Source: Bacteroidota bacterium
GTDB lineage: Bacteria > Bacteroidota > Bacteroidia > NS11-12g > UBA955
Direction: 5' to 3'
Assembly: GCA_030832905.1 (NCBI GenBank)
Contig: JAURIG010000009.1
Span: forward strand, 1 to 35,344
Length of the DNA: 35,344 bases
Shown: piece by piece, positions 7,147 through 17,143 of the stretch
How the letters are laid out: each line of letters opens with the position of its first letter
How positions within the stretch are numbered: the first letter of the stretch is position 1
The notes under the pieces: generated by a model
The model's input: the letters and a program-made list of their open reading frames with translations, nothing else
Told to the model about the DNA's origin: nothing
The model's database searches: none
Made by a program: the position numbers and the translations under genes

Positions 7147-10100
7147 TTATCGAATTAGTTGAATACTGCCCTCAATCAATTTCGTTAGTTCTGGTTGTTC
7201 AGGTAAACGGTATTGGAAAATATAGTAATAGGTACCAGATGCACATTCAGCCCCCGTATTGTTGACTTTACCATTCCAATTGCGCGGGTCATTTAAGCCA
7301 TAATCCTCCTCTGAATAATATACTTGCTTGCCCCAACGGTCAAATATTTGAAGATTGTAATAGGTTTCATTTTCAATGATGATGTCGTATACATCGTTCA
7401 ATTGGTTTTGCTGGCCCGGTGTGAAGACGTTGAAAATGCCAAAATCAGGTAATCGATCATTAAAAACGACTTGGCAAAAAGTGTCTTTGCAACCAAATGG
7501 CAATTGAGCAATCAAACAAACTTGGTAATGCCCTGTGTCATTGCCATAATCTTTACTTGGATCAAACAAGGTAGAGCTGTCATTGTTGCCGAGTTGACCA
7601 AATTGCCATAACCATGTCGTTGGTGTAACAGGGCTGCTTAAATTATTGAATTTGAAAACAGGGGGTTTGCTACTTGGATCAATTTTAAAGTCAGCTTTGA
7701 CGCTTAAAACCGTCACTGATTTTTTGGTGGAATCTCTACAAAAATTATAAAGGCTTTTGTTGTAACTCGGTTTTAATTGGATCAGATAAAGACCAGATTG
7801 AGTATATCTGTGAGTAAGAGATAGTCCATCTGAACTGTCTTTTGTATTGTTATCACCCCATGTCCAAAGGTCTTTATTGTAGGCAGTATCAGATAAACTT
7901 TTAGCAGTAAAGCGCTCACCAACACAAACAGTATCTGGAGCTAACAAACCAGTGCGTTTAAATGGTAATACCAAAACCGTTCTGTGAGTGTCTTTTTGAA
8001 AAATAGGATCAGGGAAAGTCGTATAACAAGCTTGTTTTTGTTTAGTGAAAGGATTGTAAATGGTATCAATGCCAACCAATTGTATACTGTATCGACCAGG
8101 GCGATTGTAATTAAAATAAACGGGATTCAAATTGCTAACAAATTGAGATGATTTGGCTGAATCGCCGAATGACCAAATGTAATGTTTGCTGAAGCGCGAT
8201 TTATTGATGAACTCTGCATACAATGATTGGCAACCAATGGTGTCTTTAATGTAAAAGTATGGTTTAGGCCCTAAAGATTTTATGAAGAATTTAAAGGTGT
8301 CAACGCAACCCGAATAAGATTGTATGGCCAAAGAGGCTGGAATACTGTCTAAGGAAGTATTGATGGATTGCACAGGATTGCGCTTAATAGATGAGAAAGA
8401 ACCAGAGCCAAATTGCCATGCATAACTCTTAATGCTGTCTATGTAAAAATTGGGTTTGAATTTTCGCCAAGCAGGGTATTTATAATACGATGATGAATCA
8501 AAAAATTGTTTTAATTCTGCACAGTACAAAGTCAACCCGTTGCGTTTAATATTGGCATTTAAGTCTTGAACGAAGACGGAGTCTTGAATGGTGTCTTTGC
8601 AACCAAAACTATCAGTCACCACCATTTTGTAATCGCGTAAGCCTCCTGTTTTAAAGCTGTAGCAAGGATTGAATCGGGTAATTGGGGCAGAGGTGTCACT
8701 TAAAATCCAAGTAACATAATTTTTATTGGTGTTTTGAGTCCAATACATGCCAGTTACCATATCTCTGACTTGAGGATTGAAACACACTTTATTGTATAGG
8801 CAATTGACTGGTTTTAAAAAGGGCAGAGAGAGTAATTTGCCCAGGTTGACATCCATTCTGTAGCGGGTTTCGCAGCCATTGGCTGAAGTCAGTAGAATTT
8901 GTATAGGGGCTTGAACAGCACCATATGGATACACATGGAAAAACGAATCGATGATAGTGTCTTTTTTAAATTGTAAATCAACATTGTTTTTGTCTATCCA
9001 ATTGATGTAAATTTTTTCGCCCTTTTTGAAATGCCCATTTTTTAGGTGGATACTTATTCTATAAGGTTTGCAATGCCCGTATACCTTTAACGTAAATGTG
9101 TCAGCTTTGAGCGGATAAACCCTAAGGGTTTGCTGTCTGTATACTGTATCGTATTCTGTTATGGTATCGGAATGCAATCTTAAAGAATCGTCTCCGTAGT
9201 GTTCTGCCCATCCATAATTAGGCGTTTCAAAGGCAAAGCCAATGTCGTAATCGCCATGATAACTTGTGTCTAAAAACTGAGGATAGGTTAACCATGTTTG
9301 ACCGTGGTTCAAAGTGAACTTTTTGGGAACAGGTTGTTTCATGGTATCATGCATTAAGGTGTTTTGACACCTGAAAATGGTGTCAGGATTAAGGATGGGA
9401 GGGCAGTTGTGCATATTCACCCAATCTCTTGTGGTATCTAAACAACCTGTAACGGTGTCTGTTATGGTAAAAAAGACTTTTACTTTACCACTGCTAGAAG
9501 AGAACTTGTGTTTATCAAACCAATCCTTTGAAACATTACAGTTTTGATATTTGTTTATGTCTTTAATCCTTTGTTGAACGCAGTTTTGACCATAAGGGTC
9601 ATAAATTTCCCATTTGTAAGTACAGTGAGCTGGATTTACAAATTTTGAAGTGCTCACCATAAACACATCTTTATTTCTAAAGCACTGGTCTCTGTTGTAA
9701 ATTTTGATTTGAGCAACAGGGCCTTGCACCCTAAAAGGAGCAGTAAGGGTTGTAACACAAGAGCCTCTGTATATCTCCACTTTGACTTGGTAAATACCTG
9801 GCGCTTTCTGTGTAGTAAAATAATCAATATTGGTTTTTGTAAATGGGTCGTAAAAATCATCATACCATTTGATGTCATCACGAGCGACATTCTTTATGGT
9901 GGCCTCATTCAATGCATCATCTGAAAAACAACGAATCGTATCAAGGAGGTCAATTTTAGTAGGCAATGAATCAATCAATAAGGGAATTATTTTCGTAAAC
10001 GTATCGAAACAAACAGGATTTACAAAGCCAACCAATTGAATTTTAACCGATCTGGATTTGCCATATCTTACACATTTAGAATTAGTGAAATGGGGCATGG

Positions 10101-10824
10101 TATCTATTTGTGAGGTGTCAAACAACCATCTGAAACGCCCTTTGTTATTGGGGTAATCGAAGGAATTGTTTCTAACACAAATTTCAGCTTGGTAGCAATT
10201 GGTAAATTTCTGAGTAAAGGTAAAAGAGTCAGTGACGGTTTGAATGATATTAATATCATGCGCAACACTGTTTTTACAACCTTTGTTGTCTGTCAATTCC
10301 ATGCGAATGGTATACTTGTCTGCAATCGCATAAACATGGCAGGTGCTATCGCCTTTTTTGGGTAGGGTATTGGTTTCAAAGCCGCCATCGCCCCATACTA
10401 TCAATCTTGAAATGATTTTTTGGCCATTGACGCCAGGCGAACTTGTGTCGTAAACACAAATTTTGTTGCGGTTCAAACAAGAATCATTAAAAGGATTAAA
10501 ATAGAAAAAAGCTTTAGGCAAAGGCACTACTTCAACTGTAAGCGTCGCTTTAGATACTGAGGAATTGCTTAAAGTTGCGGTGGCTGTTATGACATAATTG
10601 CCTTCTGTAATATATTGATGACTGGGTGCTGTATTGCTGGAGGATCCACCATCGCCAAAATCCCAATTAATAGACGAAACAGTGCCGCCTGTGGGTGGTG
10701 TATAGGTATAACTTGCTATGCTGCCTAAGCAAATAATTTTAGGCCCATTGATGGTGTTTTGCGCCAAAATGGAATGGGCCAAGAAGCTTAACATAAGTAA
10801 GAAAAAAAACTTCTTTATCGACAT
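7147..10824 (-). CDS. giant PKD-repeat protein with T9SS gliding-type C-terminal domain
   Basis: The protein is 1225 residues from the ATG at 10824 (the frame can extend to TTG 10842, inside the promoter box). The signal peptide is MSIKKFFFLLMLSFLAHSILA. It is followed by PKD-type beta-sandwich repeats, recognisable from WDFGDGGSSS, VWGDGGFET, WSFGDSAKSS, WTWGDNNTKD and WLWQFGQLG, each with a nearby strand ending GCxDT or GCKNS. The last 90 or so residues (FGIFNVFTPGQQNQLNDVYDI, then LQIFDRWGKQVYY and a final EGSIQLIR) are the gliding-motility-associated/CHU_C type sorting domain. The protein should be exported by the type IX system and displayed as an adhesin or carbohydrate-binding scaffold. 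No catalytic domain is seen, and the ligand is unknown. Confidence 0.9.
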   Translation of the reverse strand: MSIKKFFFLLMLSFLAHSILAQNTINGPKIICLGSIASYTYTPPTGGTVSSINWDFGDGGSSSNTAPSHQYITEGNYVITATATLSNSSVSKATLTVEVVPLPKAFFYFNPFNDSCLNRNKICVYDTSSPGVNGQKIISRLIVWGDGGFETNTLPKKGDSTCHVYAIADKYTIRMELTDNKGCKNSVAHDINIIQTVTDSFTFTQKFTNCYQAEICVRNNSFDYPNNKGRFRWLFDTSQIDTMPHFTNSKCVRYGKSRSVKIQLVGFVNPVCFDTFTKIIPLLIDSLPTKIDLLDTIRCFSDDALNEATIKNVARDDIKWYDDFYDPFTKTNIDYFTTQKAPGIYQVKVEIYRGSCVTTLTAPFRVQGPVAQIKIYNRDQCFRNKDVFMVSTSKFVNPAHCTYKWEIYDPYGQNCVQQRIKDINKYQNCNVSKDWFDKHKFSSSSGKVKVFFTITDTVTGCLDTTRDWVNMHNCPPILNPDTIFRCQNTLMHDTMKQPVPKKFTLNHGQTWLTYPQFLDTSYHGDYDIGFAFETPNYGWAEHYGDDSLRLHSDTITEYDTVYRQQTLRVYPLKADTFTLKVYGHCKPYRISIHLKNGHFKKGEKIYINWIDKNNVDLQFKKDTIIDSFFHVYPYGAVQAPIQILLTSANGCETRYRMDVNLGKLLSLPFLKPVNCLYNKVCFNPQVRDMVTGMYWTQNTNKNYVTWILSDTSAPITRFNPCYSFKTGGLRDYKMVVTDSFGCKDTIQDSVFVQDLNANIKRNGLTLYCAELKQFFDSSSYYKYPAWRKFKPNFYIDSIKSYAWQFGSGSFSSIKRNPVQSINTSLDSIPASLAIQSYSGCVDTFKFFIKSLGPKPYFYIKDTIGCQSLYAEFINKSRFSKHYIWSFGDSAKSSQFVSNLNPVYFNYNRPGRYSIQLVGIDTIYNPFTKQKQACYTTFPDPIFQKDTHRTVLVLPFKRTGLLAPDTVCVGERFTAKSLSDTAYNKDLWTWGDNNTKDSSDGLSLTHRYTQSGLYLIQLKPSYNKSLYNFCRDSTKKSVTVLSVKADFKIDPSSKPPVFKFNNLSSPVTPTTWLWQFGQLGNNDSSTLFDPSKDYGNDTGHYQVCLIAQLPFGCKDTFCQVVFNDRLPDFGIFNVFTPGQQNQLNDVYDIIIENETYYNLQIFDRWGKQVYYSEEDYGLNDPRNWNGKVNNTGAECASGTYYYIFQYRLPEQPELTKLIEGSIQLIR

Positions 10825-10829
10825 GTGTT

Positions 10830-10837
10830 CAAATATA
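10830..10837 (-). promoter_or_regulatory. possible -7 box for the PKD giant
   Basis: On the minus strand TATATTTG fits TAnnTTTG exactly and ends five bases before the ATG at 10824. The predicted transcript would be leaderless. The longer TTG-started reading frame (10842) would begin upstream of this box and so would probably not be transcribed, which supports the ATG. Confidence 0.45.
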
Positions 10838-10912
10838 CTCAATTAAAAGGCGAAATCGTTTTTATGTGAATTAAAATTGACAATTACCCTGATTTTCAAT
10901 CAATAAAAAAAT

Positions 10913-10920
10913 TACTTTTG
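10913..10920 (+). promoter_or_regulatory. possible -7 box for menD-menB
   Basis: TACTTTTG fits TAnnTTTG exactly and ends seven bases before the menD ATG at 10928. It shares the 103-base divergent gap 10825-10927 with the promoter of the PKD gene. No good -33 TTTG was found at the usual spacing. Confidence 0.42.
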
Positions 10921-10927
10921 CAAGTAA

Positions 10928-12559
10928 ATGGGAATGCACCAAACCAATATTAATGCGCTGGCTTCTGCAGCTAAACTAATAGGGGTTAAAGATGTGGTGA
11001 TTTGTCCGGGAAGTAGAAATGCGCCTCTAGCTATGGCTTTTTGGCGTATCAATTCAATTCAATGCCATTCTATCGTAGATGAGCGATCTGCTGCGTTTTT
11101 TGCTTTGGGGCTGGCAAAAGCTTCATGTCAGACTGTAGTATTAATGTGTACCAGCGGATCTGCATTGGTGAATTTTTACCCTGCTATTTTGGAAGCCTTT
11201 TACAGTGAAATTCCCTTATTGGTTTTATCTGCAGATCGCCCACCAGAATGGATAGACCAATGGGATGGACAAGCCATTCATCAAAAGCAGATTTTCGGTA
11301 GCCATGTAAAGTGGAGCGAGGAAACTTCTTGTAACGATGAACTCAATCCTCAAGCTTATTTTAAGCTCATGCTTGATGGATTGCAAATAGCCAATTCAGA
11401 TCGTAAAGGCCCTGTGCATTTGAATGTGCCCCTCAGGGAACCTTTGTATGAAGCGACTTTACAAGCTTTTGAATATCCTGAGTTTCCAATTGCAACTATT
11501 CCTCAATCAAGCATTGAAAGTACTTTTCAGTGGCCAGAGTCTGTTGTAAACAGCAAACAAATACTCATTGTTCATGGGGCAGATCATACATGTAATAAAC
11601 ATTTACAAGCTTTACAACTTCCTGTTCTTAGTGATATTATTTCAAATAAGTTAGCCCAATGCAATGTCTTAGATTGGGAAAAAGTGCTAATGTTATCGGA
11701 TGAAGAAACACTTTCTAAGCTTCAAGCTGAGGTTTTAATCACTACGGGTAAAATGGTGGTAAGCAAACCCCTTAAACAGTTTTTAAGAAAGTTCAAGCCA
11801 AAGTTTCATTTTCACATAACGGATACACAGTATTGTGCAGATCCGTTTCAAACCAATCCAATCATAATTCATGGCCAATGGGCTTCAGTGCAAAATACCT
11901 TGCCTCCATCAACAGCTTATTTAGCTGCCTGGCAAGCTGCTGAAAACGCATTAGCGTCGAAGCAATTGGTACAATCTTTAGTAGCCTTAACAGAGCCAAA
12001 TGCTTTGGCCTTTATACTTCAACATTTACCTCATAGGACTATGGGCTTGCATTTCGCCAATAGCATGAGTATAAGATGGGCGTCCATGTTATTGCCTTTG
12101 TTTCATGATCAATGGCAGGTGTTTGCCAATAGAGGGGTCAGCGGTATTGATGGTTGTACATCAACTGCCCTTGGCATGGCCCTAAATTCAAACCATACAC
12201 AAATACTATTCACTGGTGATTTAGCCTTTGCCTATGATAACAACGCTTGGTTTCAATCTGTAATTCCGTCTCAATTAAAAGTAGTGGTCTTCAATAATTT
12301 TGGTGGGGGTATTTTTGATCAAATAGAAGGGCCTCGAAATATGCCTGAAAAACATTTGATACAAACACCTCACAAGTTTGGATTTGAACTACTGGCCAAG
12401 CATTATCAAATAAACTATGCATTGGTTCAAAGTGCTGAAGCATTAACAATACAATTCGAAAAGTTTCTGAATACAGATGGTCCTTGCGTGCTTGAAATTC
12501 AAACCAATAATTCAGATAATTATTTACAATTACAACAATATAAACAAGATAACCTATGA
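10928..12559 (+). CDS. menD: SEPHCHC synthase (menaquinone biosynthesis)
   Basis: This 543-residue thiamine-diphosphate enzyme joins 2-oxoglutarate and isochorismate to form 2-succinyl-5-enolpyruvyl-6-hydroxy-3-cyclohexene-1-carboxylate. Family marks are [15 protein letters not shown] (23-37), the ThDP-activating glutamate in [12 protein letters not shown] (50-61, Glu52), [13 protein letters not shown] (74-86), SADRPPE (101-107), and near the end the cofactor-binding [12 protein letters not shown] with [17 protein letters not shown]. The length matches the family (about 550). ATG 10928 is used; a second ATG two codons later is also possible. The stop overlaps the menB ATG by four bases (ATGA). 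Menaquinone is the usual respiratory quinone of Bacteroidota; no other men genes lie in the window. Confidence 0.96.
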   Translation: MGMHQTNINALASAAKLIGVKDVVICPGSRNAPLAMAFWRINSIQCHSIVDERSAAFFALGLAKASCQTVVLMCTSGSALVNFYPAILEAFYSEIPLLVLSADRPPEWIDQWDGQAIHQKQIFGSHVKWSEETSCNDELNPQAYFKLMLDGLQIANSDRKGPVHLNVPLREPLYEATLQAFEYPEFPIATIPQSSIESTFQWPESVVNSKQILIVHGADHTCNKHLQALQLPVLSDIISNKLAQCNVLDWEKVLMLSDEETLSKLQAEVLITTGKMVVSKPLKQFLRKFKPKFHFHITDTQYCADPFQTNPIIIHGQWASVQNTLPPSTAYLAAWQAAENALASKQLVQSLVALTEPNALAFILQHLPHRTMGLHFANSMSIRWASMLLPLFHDQWQVFANRGVSGIDGCTSTALGMALNSNHTQILFTGDLAFAYDNNAWFQSVIPSQLKVVVFNNFGGGIFDQIEGPRNMPEKHLIQTPHKFGFELLAKHYQINYALVQSAEALTIQFEKFLNTDGPCVLEIQTNNSDNYLQLQQYKQDNL

Positions 12560-13377
12560 GTCAAAGAGAATGGCAAACCATTAAACAGTACGACGAAATT
12601 TTATTTGAGTACTTTGAAGGCATCGCTAAGATTAGCATCAACAGGCCTCGTTACCACAATGCCTTCACCCCAAAAACCAATATAGAAATGATAGATGCTA
12701 TGGACTATGCCAGAGAACATCCGGATATCCAAGTGGTGGTTTTGACGGGCGTTGGTAAAGATGCCTTCTGCAGTGGAGGCGATCAAAACATTAAAACCAT
12801 TGGTGGTTATAAAGACGAGCATGGTGTGCCAAGGCTTAATGTCTTGGATTTACAAAAACGCATTCGTTCACTGCCTAAACCGGTGATTGCTATGGTAAAT
12901 GGTTGGGCCATTGGCGGCGGTCATGTATTGCATGTGGTTTGTGATTTATCCATTGCCAGTGAAAACGCCAGATTCGGTCAAACAGGGCCAAGAGTGGGTA
13001 GTTTTGATGGGGGATTTGGTAGCAGTTATTTAGCCAGAATTGTGGGGCAAAAAAAGGCCAGAGAAATTTGGTTTTTATGCAGACAATATACCGCTCAAGA
13101 AGCCTTAGATATGGGCTTAGTGAACAAAGTGGTGCCTCAAGACATGCTTGAAGATGAAGTCGTTCAATGGTGTCATGAAATGATGTTGTTGAGCCCAATA
13201 GCGCTCAGAATGATCAAATATGGCTTGAATGCAGAATTAGATGGTCAAGCTGGTATTCAAGAATTAGCTGGTAGTGCCACACTCTTGTATTACTTTACAG
13301 ATGAAGCGCAAGAGGGTAGAAATGCCTTTATTGAAAAACGCAAACCTGACTTTAAAAAGTACCCTAAATTTCCTTAG
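12556..13377 (+). CDS. menB: 1,4-dihydroxy-2-naphthoyl-CoA synthase
   Basis: This 273-residue crotonase-fold enzyme cyclises o-succinylbenzoyl-CoA in menaquinone synthesis. Diagnostic segments are FCSGGDQ (71-77, oxyanion hole), [17 protein letters not shown] (114-130), [22 protein letters not shown] (140-161, with the MenB-specific SFDGG), and [22 protein letters not shown] near the C-terminus, a MenB hallmark separating it from enoyl-CoA hydratases. Translation is coupled to menD by an ATGA overlap. The last 14 bases overlap the 3' end of the convergent hydroxylase gene. The two enzymes catalyse non-adjacent steps (menC and menE act between them). Confidence 0.96.
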   Translation: MSQREWQTIKQYDEILFEYFEGIAKISINRPRYHNAFTPKTNIEMIDAMDYAREHPDIQVVVLTGVGKDAFCSGGDQNIKTIGGYKDEHGVPRLNVLDLQKRIRSLPKPVIAMVNGWAIGGGHVLHVVCDLSIASENARFGQTGPRVGSFDGGFGSSYLARIVGQKKAREIWFLCRQYTAQEALDMGLVNKVVPQDMLEDEVVQWCHEMMLLSPIALRMIKYGLNAELDGQAGIQELAGSATLLYYFTDEAQEGRNAFIEKRKPDFKKYPKFP

Positions 13378-14266
13378 TTGATTTTTGATTCAGCAGTTCT
13401 TCTCTCAGCGCTTTGCTGGTTTTGGTACTGCCATCATGGCTCCAACCCGGAGGGTTTATCAGATACTTAAAGGCGTGTAATAAGGAACTGCTTTTAAAGA
13501 CATCCTTCAATAATTTTTTCCATTCGTAGAACATGACTGTTAGTGGATTGTATGATTCGATTTTACTCGTTATGCCATATAAAGGGGCTTCTGTTTCAGT
13601 TTGAAATGTGCCAAATAGTTTATCCCAAACAATAAGAACTTGCCCCATGTTTTTGTCGAGGTAAATCACATTGCTGGCATGATGCACTCTGTGGTGCGAA
13701 GGCGTTACAAAAATGGCTTCGTACCATTTTGGGAGTTTGCCAATGAGTTCAGTGTGTAAAAAGAACTGGTAAACTTGGTTGACTGCATACATGAACATGA
13801 TGCTCATACCATCGAATCCTAAAAAGGCAACAGGAATATAAAACACGTAACGGTATAAAGGTTGAAGGGTAGATGACCTAAGGGCTACCGTAAAGTTGTA
13901 ATGCTCACTGCTGTGGTGATTGCTATGAACCGCCCACAAGGTTCTGTTGTAATGTTCAGCCCTGTGCAGCCAATAAAAACAAAAATCTTGACCAATGAAC
14001 AATAGCACCCAAGCCATAACAGGGTATAATTGAATTAAATTACTTTGAAAAATAGCATGGGCATTGCACCAATCTAAAACCCCTAAGGTTAAGTATTTAA
14101 AACCAAAATCAAAGGCGGCGCCAATGATGCCTAAACTGATGCTGACCAAACTGTCTTGCCACTGGTAATTTTTAAGTTGACGTTTTTTGCCGATGTAAAT
14201 TTCACTTACAATAAATAAGAGATACATCGGTACTGTGATCCACAATAAAAGAGATTCTCTACTCAT
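13364..14266 (-). CDS. fatty acid hydroxylase/sterol desaturase family membrane enzyme
   Basis: This 300-residue integral membrane protein has the di-iron histidine boxes of the fatty acid hydroxylase superfamily: HRAEH (101-105), HSNHHSSEH (114-122), a middle His171, and HHRVHH (191-196). Hydrophobic segments are seen near 6-24, 41-60, 82-100 and 140-172. Members hydroxylate or desaturate sterols, sphingoid or ether lipids, or carotenoids; the actual substrate here is not readable. It is the last gene of the eight-gene minus operon; its ATG overlaps the rnhA stop by four bases, and its end overlaps menB by 14 bases. The C-terminal 50 residues beyond the last box are polar. Confidence 0.87.
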   Translation of the reverse strand: MSRESLLLWITVPMYLLFIVSEIYIGKKRQLKNYQWQDSLVSISLGIIGAAFDFGFKYLTLGVLDWCNAHAIFQSNLIQLYPVMAWVLLFIGQDFCFYWLHRAEHYNRTLWAVHSNHHSSEHYNFTVALRSSTLQPLYRYVFYIPVAFLGFDGMSIMFMYAVNQVYQFFLHTELIGKLPKWYEAIFVTPSHHRVHHASNVIYLDKNMGQVLIVWDKLFGTFQTETEAPLYGITSKIESYNPLTVMFYEWKKLLKDVFKSSSLLHAFKYLINPPGWSHDGSTKTSKALREELLNQKSTKEI

Positions 14267-14739
14267 AACAAGGATTGTTTTTCAGTGTTTTCATAGGCGT
14301 GGTCTTTACTCCAAGGACCTTGTTTGGCAATGGTAGTGGCCAATACATCACAGCGTTCGTTTTCTGGATGCCCGGCATGGCCCTTTACCCAATGTAAATG
14401 AACATTAAGTGTTTGTGCAACCTTCCAATACCTCATCCATAAATCAGGATTTTTCTTATCCTTAAAGCCTGTTTTAATCCACTTGTTTAGCCATTTTAAT
14501 TGGATAGCATCGTGTACATACTTAGAATCCGTATAAACCTTAATTAAGACATCTGGCTTTTTAATGCACTCTAATGCCACAATAACGGCCAATAGTTCCA
14601 TTCTGTTATTGGTAGTGTGCGCATAACCATGAGACATCTCTTTTACAGCTTTACCATATTTCATGACAATGCCATAGCCGCCTTTGCCAGGGTTGCCCAA
14701 AGCCGCACCATCAGTATATATTTCTAGTACATTGCTCAT
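14263..14739 (-). CDS. rnhA: ribonuclease HI
   Basis: This 158-residue enzyme degrades the RNA strand of RNA-DNA hybrids (R-loops, primers). The active-site carboxylates fall at textbook positions: Asp10 in IYTDGAALGNPGKGG, Glu48 in TTNNRMELLAV, Asp71 in VYTDSKYV, and Asp131 in NERCDVLA, with the catalytic histidine loop WVKGHAGHPENE (117-128). Length equals the E. coli enzyme within a few residues. It overlaps folC upstream and the hydroxylase gene downstream by four bases each (ATGA type), so expression is tied to those neighbours. Confidence 0.96.
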   Translation of the reverse strand: MSNVLEIYTDGAALGNPGKGGYGIVMKYGKAVKEMSHGYAHTTNNRMELLAVIVALECIKKPDVLIKVYTDSKYVHDAIQLKWLNKWIKTGFKDKKNPDLWMRYWKVAQTLNVHLHWVKGHAGHPENERCDVLATTIAKQGPWSKDHAYENTEKQSLL

Positions 14740-15965
14740 GATAAAATTTCTGCTACCACAAAAGTACTTCCACCAATGAATATCATATCCTGATCTTGGG
14801 CATTTTCTTCAGCAGCTTTTAAGGCACTTTTAACCGAAGTGTATTGCTTGCCTGTTAAACCATGTTCAGCAGCTTTTTGCTGCAGCAAATTGGCGTCTAG
14901 TGCCCGCATCAAATTAGGTTGACAAAAATAATATTGAGCCTGCTTCGGCAATAATTGAAGCACAGCATCCTGATCTTTGTCTTTCACCATACCAATTACC
15001 ATGTGAAGCTTATGATAGTTTTGCTTTTCAATTTGTTGAACCACCCAAGCAAGTCCATGGGCATTGTGGGCTGTGTCGGCAATGGTTAAAGGTTGGGTAT
15101 TGAGTTTTTCCCATCTGCCTTTGAATTGGGTTAATGCTTTAACTTGAAGCAGCGCTTTAGCCGTTGTAAAATCATTAATTGGGTAAGCCAATTGTTTTAA
15201 AATCTCAAGGGTCTGAAGTACAGTTACCACATTTTTTTGTTGGTAATCTCCTTCAAGGTCTAATTCAACTTCAGTGTTGTAAAACAAAGGATTTTGATCT
15301 GCAAAATAGATGTTGGCCTTCATTTCTGAAGCTTTCTGCTCAAAGACTGGTTTTGTTTCTTTGTGTGTTTCGCCAATCACCACAGGTGTTTGATGTTTAA
15401 TAATACCAGCCTTTTCAAAAGCAATTGCTGGCAAAGTATGACCAAGTAAATCAGTATGATCTAATCCTATATTGGTTATAACCGAAACTATCGGATCTAT
15501 TACATTGGTGCTGTCTAAACGACCACCTAATCCTGTTTCAATAATGGCAATGTCAATATTGGATTGAGCAAAATAATCAAAACACATACCCACCGTAATT
15601 TCAAAAAAGGAGGGTTGAATGATTTCAATTTGATCTTTGATTGTTTCTACAAAATCAATAACGGCTTGCTCTGGAATCATGTTGCCATTGATTCTGATAC
15701 GTTCTCTAAAATCAACTAAGTGAGGGGAAGTATACAAACCTGTTTTGTATCCATGCATTTGCAATACTGCAGCTAACATATTGCTACAGCTGCCTTTGCC
15801 ATTGGTGCCTGCTATATGAATGCACTTGAATTGTTTTTCAGGATGGCCTAAAAATTGACAAAGAGCAATGGTATTGTTTAAGTCGTTTTTAATGGCAGCT
15901 TTGCCATCGCGTGTAAAATAGGGGAGCTTTGAAAAGAGGAATTCAACTGTGGATGAATAATCCAT
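14736..15965 (-). CDS. folC: folylpolyglutamate synthase / dihydrofolate synthase
   Basis: This 409-residue Mur-ligase-like enzyme adds glutamate to dihydropteroate and to folates using ATP. It shows the P-loop IAGTNGKGSCSNML (51-64), the omega region YTSPHLVDFRERIRING, ETGLGGRLDSTN (about 142-153), the VITNIGLDHTDLLG segment with the metal-binding His, EKAGIIK, and GRWEKL...IADTAHNAHG in the C-terminal domain. Start ATG 15963-15965, six bases after the TonB-like gene. Whether both activities are present cannot be read from sequence, but one folC usually serves both roles in bacteria. The gene overlaps rnhA by four bases. Confidence 0.94.
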   Translation of the reverse strand: MDYSSTVEFLFSKLPYFTRDGKAAIKNDLNNTIALCQFLGHPEKQFKCIHIAGTNGKGSCSNMLAAVLQMHGYKTGLYTSPHLVDFRERIRINGNMIPEQAVIDFVETIKDQIEIIQPSFFEITVGMCFDYFAQSNIDIAIIETGLGGRLDSTNVIDPIVSVITNIGLDHTDLLGHTLPAIAFEKAGIIKHQTPVVIGETHKETKPVFEQKASEMKANIYFADQNPLFYNTEVELDLEGDYQQKNVVTVLQTLEILKQLAYPINDFTTAKALLQVKALTQFKGRWEKLNTQPLTIADTAHNAHGLAWVVQQIEKQNYHKLHMVIGMVKDKDQDAVLQLLPKQAQYYFCQPNLMRALDANLLQQKAAEHGLTGKQYTSVKSALKAAEENAQDQDMIFIGGSTFVVAEILS

Positions 15966-15971
15966 TGGTGC

Positions 15972-16721
15972 TTATCTCAATTTGAAGGTAAAGGTAATTG
16001 TGCCTTCAACACTTATAGCGTTTTCAGAGGCATTAAAGTTAGAGCTTCTTAAATAATTGATGGCCACTTTTTCAAGACAATCAGAACCATTTGATTTAGG
16101 GCTCACGTTGTCGAAACGGATTTTACCATCAGGCATTAAGGTCACTTCTAAAATGACTTTGCCTTCTTCATTACAATTGTTCTTGCCACTGCCAAGATAG
16201 AATTTTCTGACCCCGAAAGAATGGGAAGTACCTATGCCTCCACCACCTGTGCCACCTAATGTGCCATGAGGATCACCACCTTGTTTACCGTTAGGGTCAC
16301 CTTGTGCACCAAAATTAGGTCCATCACCTGAGGCAGAAGCTTTTTGGTTTTTCTTACCTGTCTTTAGACTGCTTAATAAATCGTCTTCTTGAGGCGTTTG
16401 ATTAGGATTTTGAGGCGTATTTGTGGTTGTTTCAGGGCTGCTTTTTTGAGCTACCGCATCAGCATCTTGAGTTTGCTCATAAGATTCTGGCATGTTGAGT
16501 TTCGGAACACTAGGAGCAGATTCAGCTTGAATAGGTACTTCCTCTGGTCCACCGTTGTTAGGATCGCCTAAACTAACTGCAACAGCTCCTTTGTCGTTAA
16601 TGACTGGGGCTAATTCATAATGAAAGTTGTAAAACCAAAATATCAATAATAGCAGTATACAGATAATACTGGTAGCTATACCTGAAATGATTCTATGTCG
16701 TCTTTCAATTTCTGGAGTCAT
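15972..16721 (-). CDS. TonB-like energy transducer
   Basis: This 249-residue protein has one N-terminal membrane span (about 12-31), a long periplasmic linker rich in Pro, Gln, Asn, Glu (35-130), a Gly/Asp-rich stretch (about 133-165, GGTGGGGIGTSHSFG) and a compact C-terminal domain (166-249, GKVILEVTLMPDGKIRFDNVSP and VEGTITFTFKLR) with the TonB C-terminal beta-alpha-beta pattern. It should transmit the proton-motive force from ExbB/ExbD to outer-membrane receptors. The N-terminus lacks a clear SHVxH-type histidine motif seen in classical TonB. It begins two bases after the exbD stop, so it is one functional unit with the two genes upstream. A TolA-like role is the alternative. Confidence 0.82.
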   Translation of the reverse strand: MTPEIERRHRIISGIATSIICILLLLIFWFYNFHYELAPVINDKGAVAVSLGDPNNGGPEEVPIQAESAPSVPKLNMPESYEQTQDADAVAQKSSPETTTNTPQNPNQTPQEDDLLSSLKTGKKNQKASASGDGPNFGAQGDPNGKQGGDPHGTLGGTGGGGIGTSHSFGVRKFYLGSGKNNCNEEGKVILEVTLMPDGKIRFDNVSPKSNGSDCLEKVAINYLRSSNFNASENAISVEGTITFTFKLR

Positions 16722-16723
16722 AA

Positions 16724-17131
16724 TTATTTTACTGTTTCTTTTTCTAATGCTAAAACCACTTTGGCACCTGAGCGATTGGCGATACTTACCAATTCCATCA
16801 CGCGTTCGTATACAACAGATTTGTCTGCGTGAATGCTAACTGCTGCATCTGGTTTTTTGCTTAATTCCTCCTGAAGCACAGAAGGTAAATCAGTAAAAGC
16901 AACATTTGTATGATTGTCAATAGCGTATTGACCATCGGCGTTTAAAAATATTCTAACAGGTTGTTTAACTTGAACCGCATCATTTACCCCTTTAGGCAAT
17001 AATACTTTTAAAACTGGTTCACGCACAACCGTTGAAGTCAGAATAAAGAAAATCAACAACAAGAAAATAATATCGGTCATACTGGCCATATTAAATTCAG
17101 TTGATATTTTACTTTTCTTTCTTAATGACAT
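16724..17131 (-). CDS. exbD: ExbD/TolR family proton-channel subunit
   Basis: This 135-residue protein has a basic N-terminus (MSLRKKSKIS), one membrane span (about 20-36, DIIFLLLIFFILTSTVV) with the conserved proton-path aspartate at its start (Asp20), and a periplasmic domain (40-135) ending GAKVVLALEKETVK. This is the standard ExbD/TolR layout and length. With ExbB (17144-17845) it forms the stator-like proton channel that powers the TonB-like protein encoded next. Only one ExbD is seen in this set, whereas many Bacteroidota operons carry two. Confidence 0.93.
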   Translation of the reverse strand: MSLRKKSKISTEFNMASMTDIIFLLLIFFILTSTVVREPVLKVLLPKGVNDAVQVKQPVRIFLNADGQYAIDNHTNVAFTDLPSVLQEELSKKPDAAVSIHADKSVVYERVMELVSIANRSGAKVVLALEKETVK

Positions 17132-17143
17132 TGTGAAATAAGA

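Noticed and set aside
9654-9924. Two opposite open frames of 71-78 codons inside the PKD gene
   Set aside because: They are shadows of a long coding region with clear PKD repeats; no start signal or family match.
12601-13198. Minus-strand open frames (73 and 102 codons) opposite menB
   Set aside because: The plus-strand frame is an unmistakable MenB with all active-site motifs; the opposite frames look like composition artefacts.
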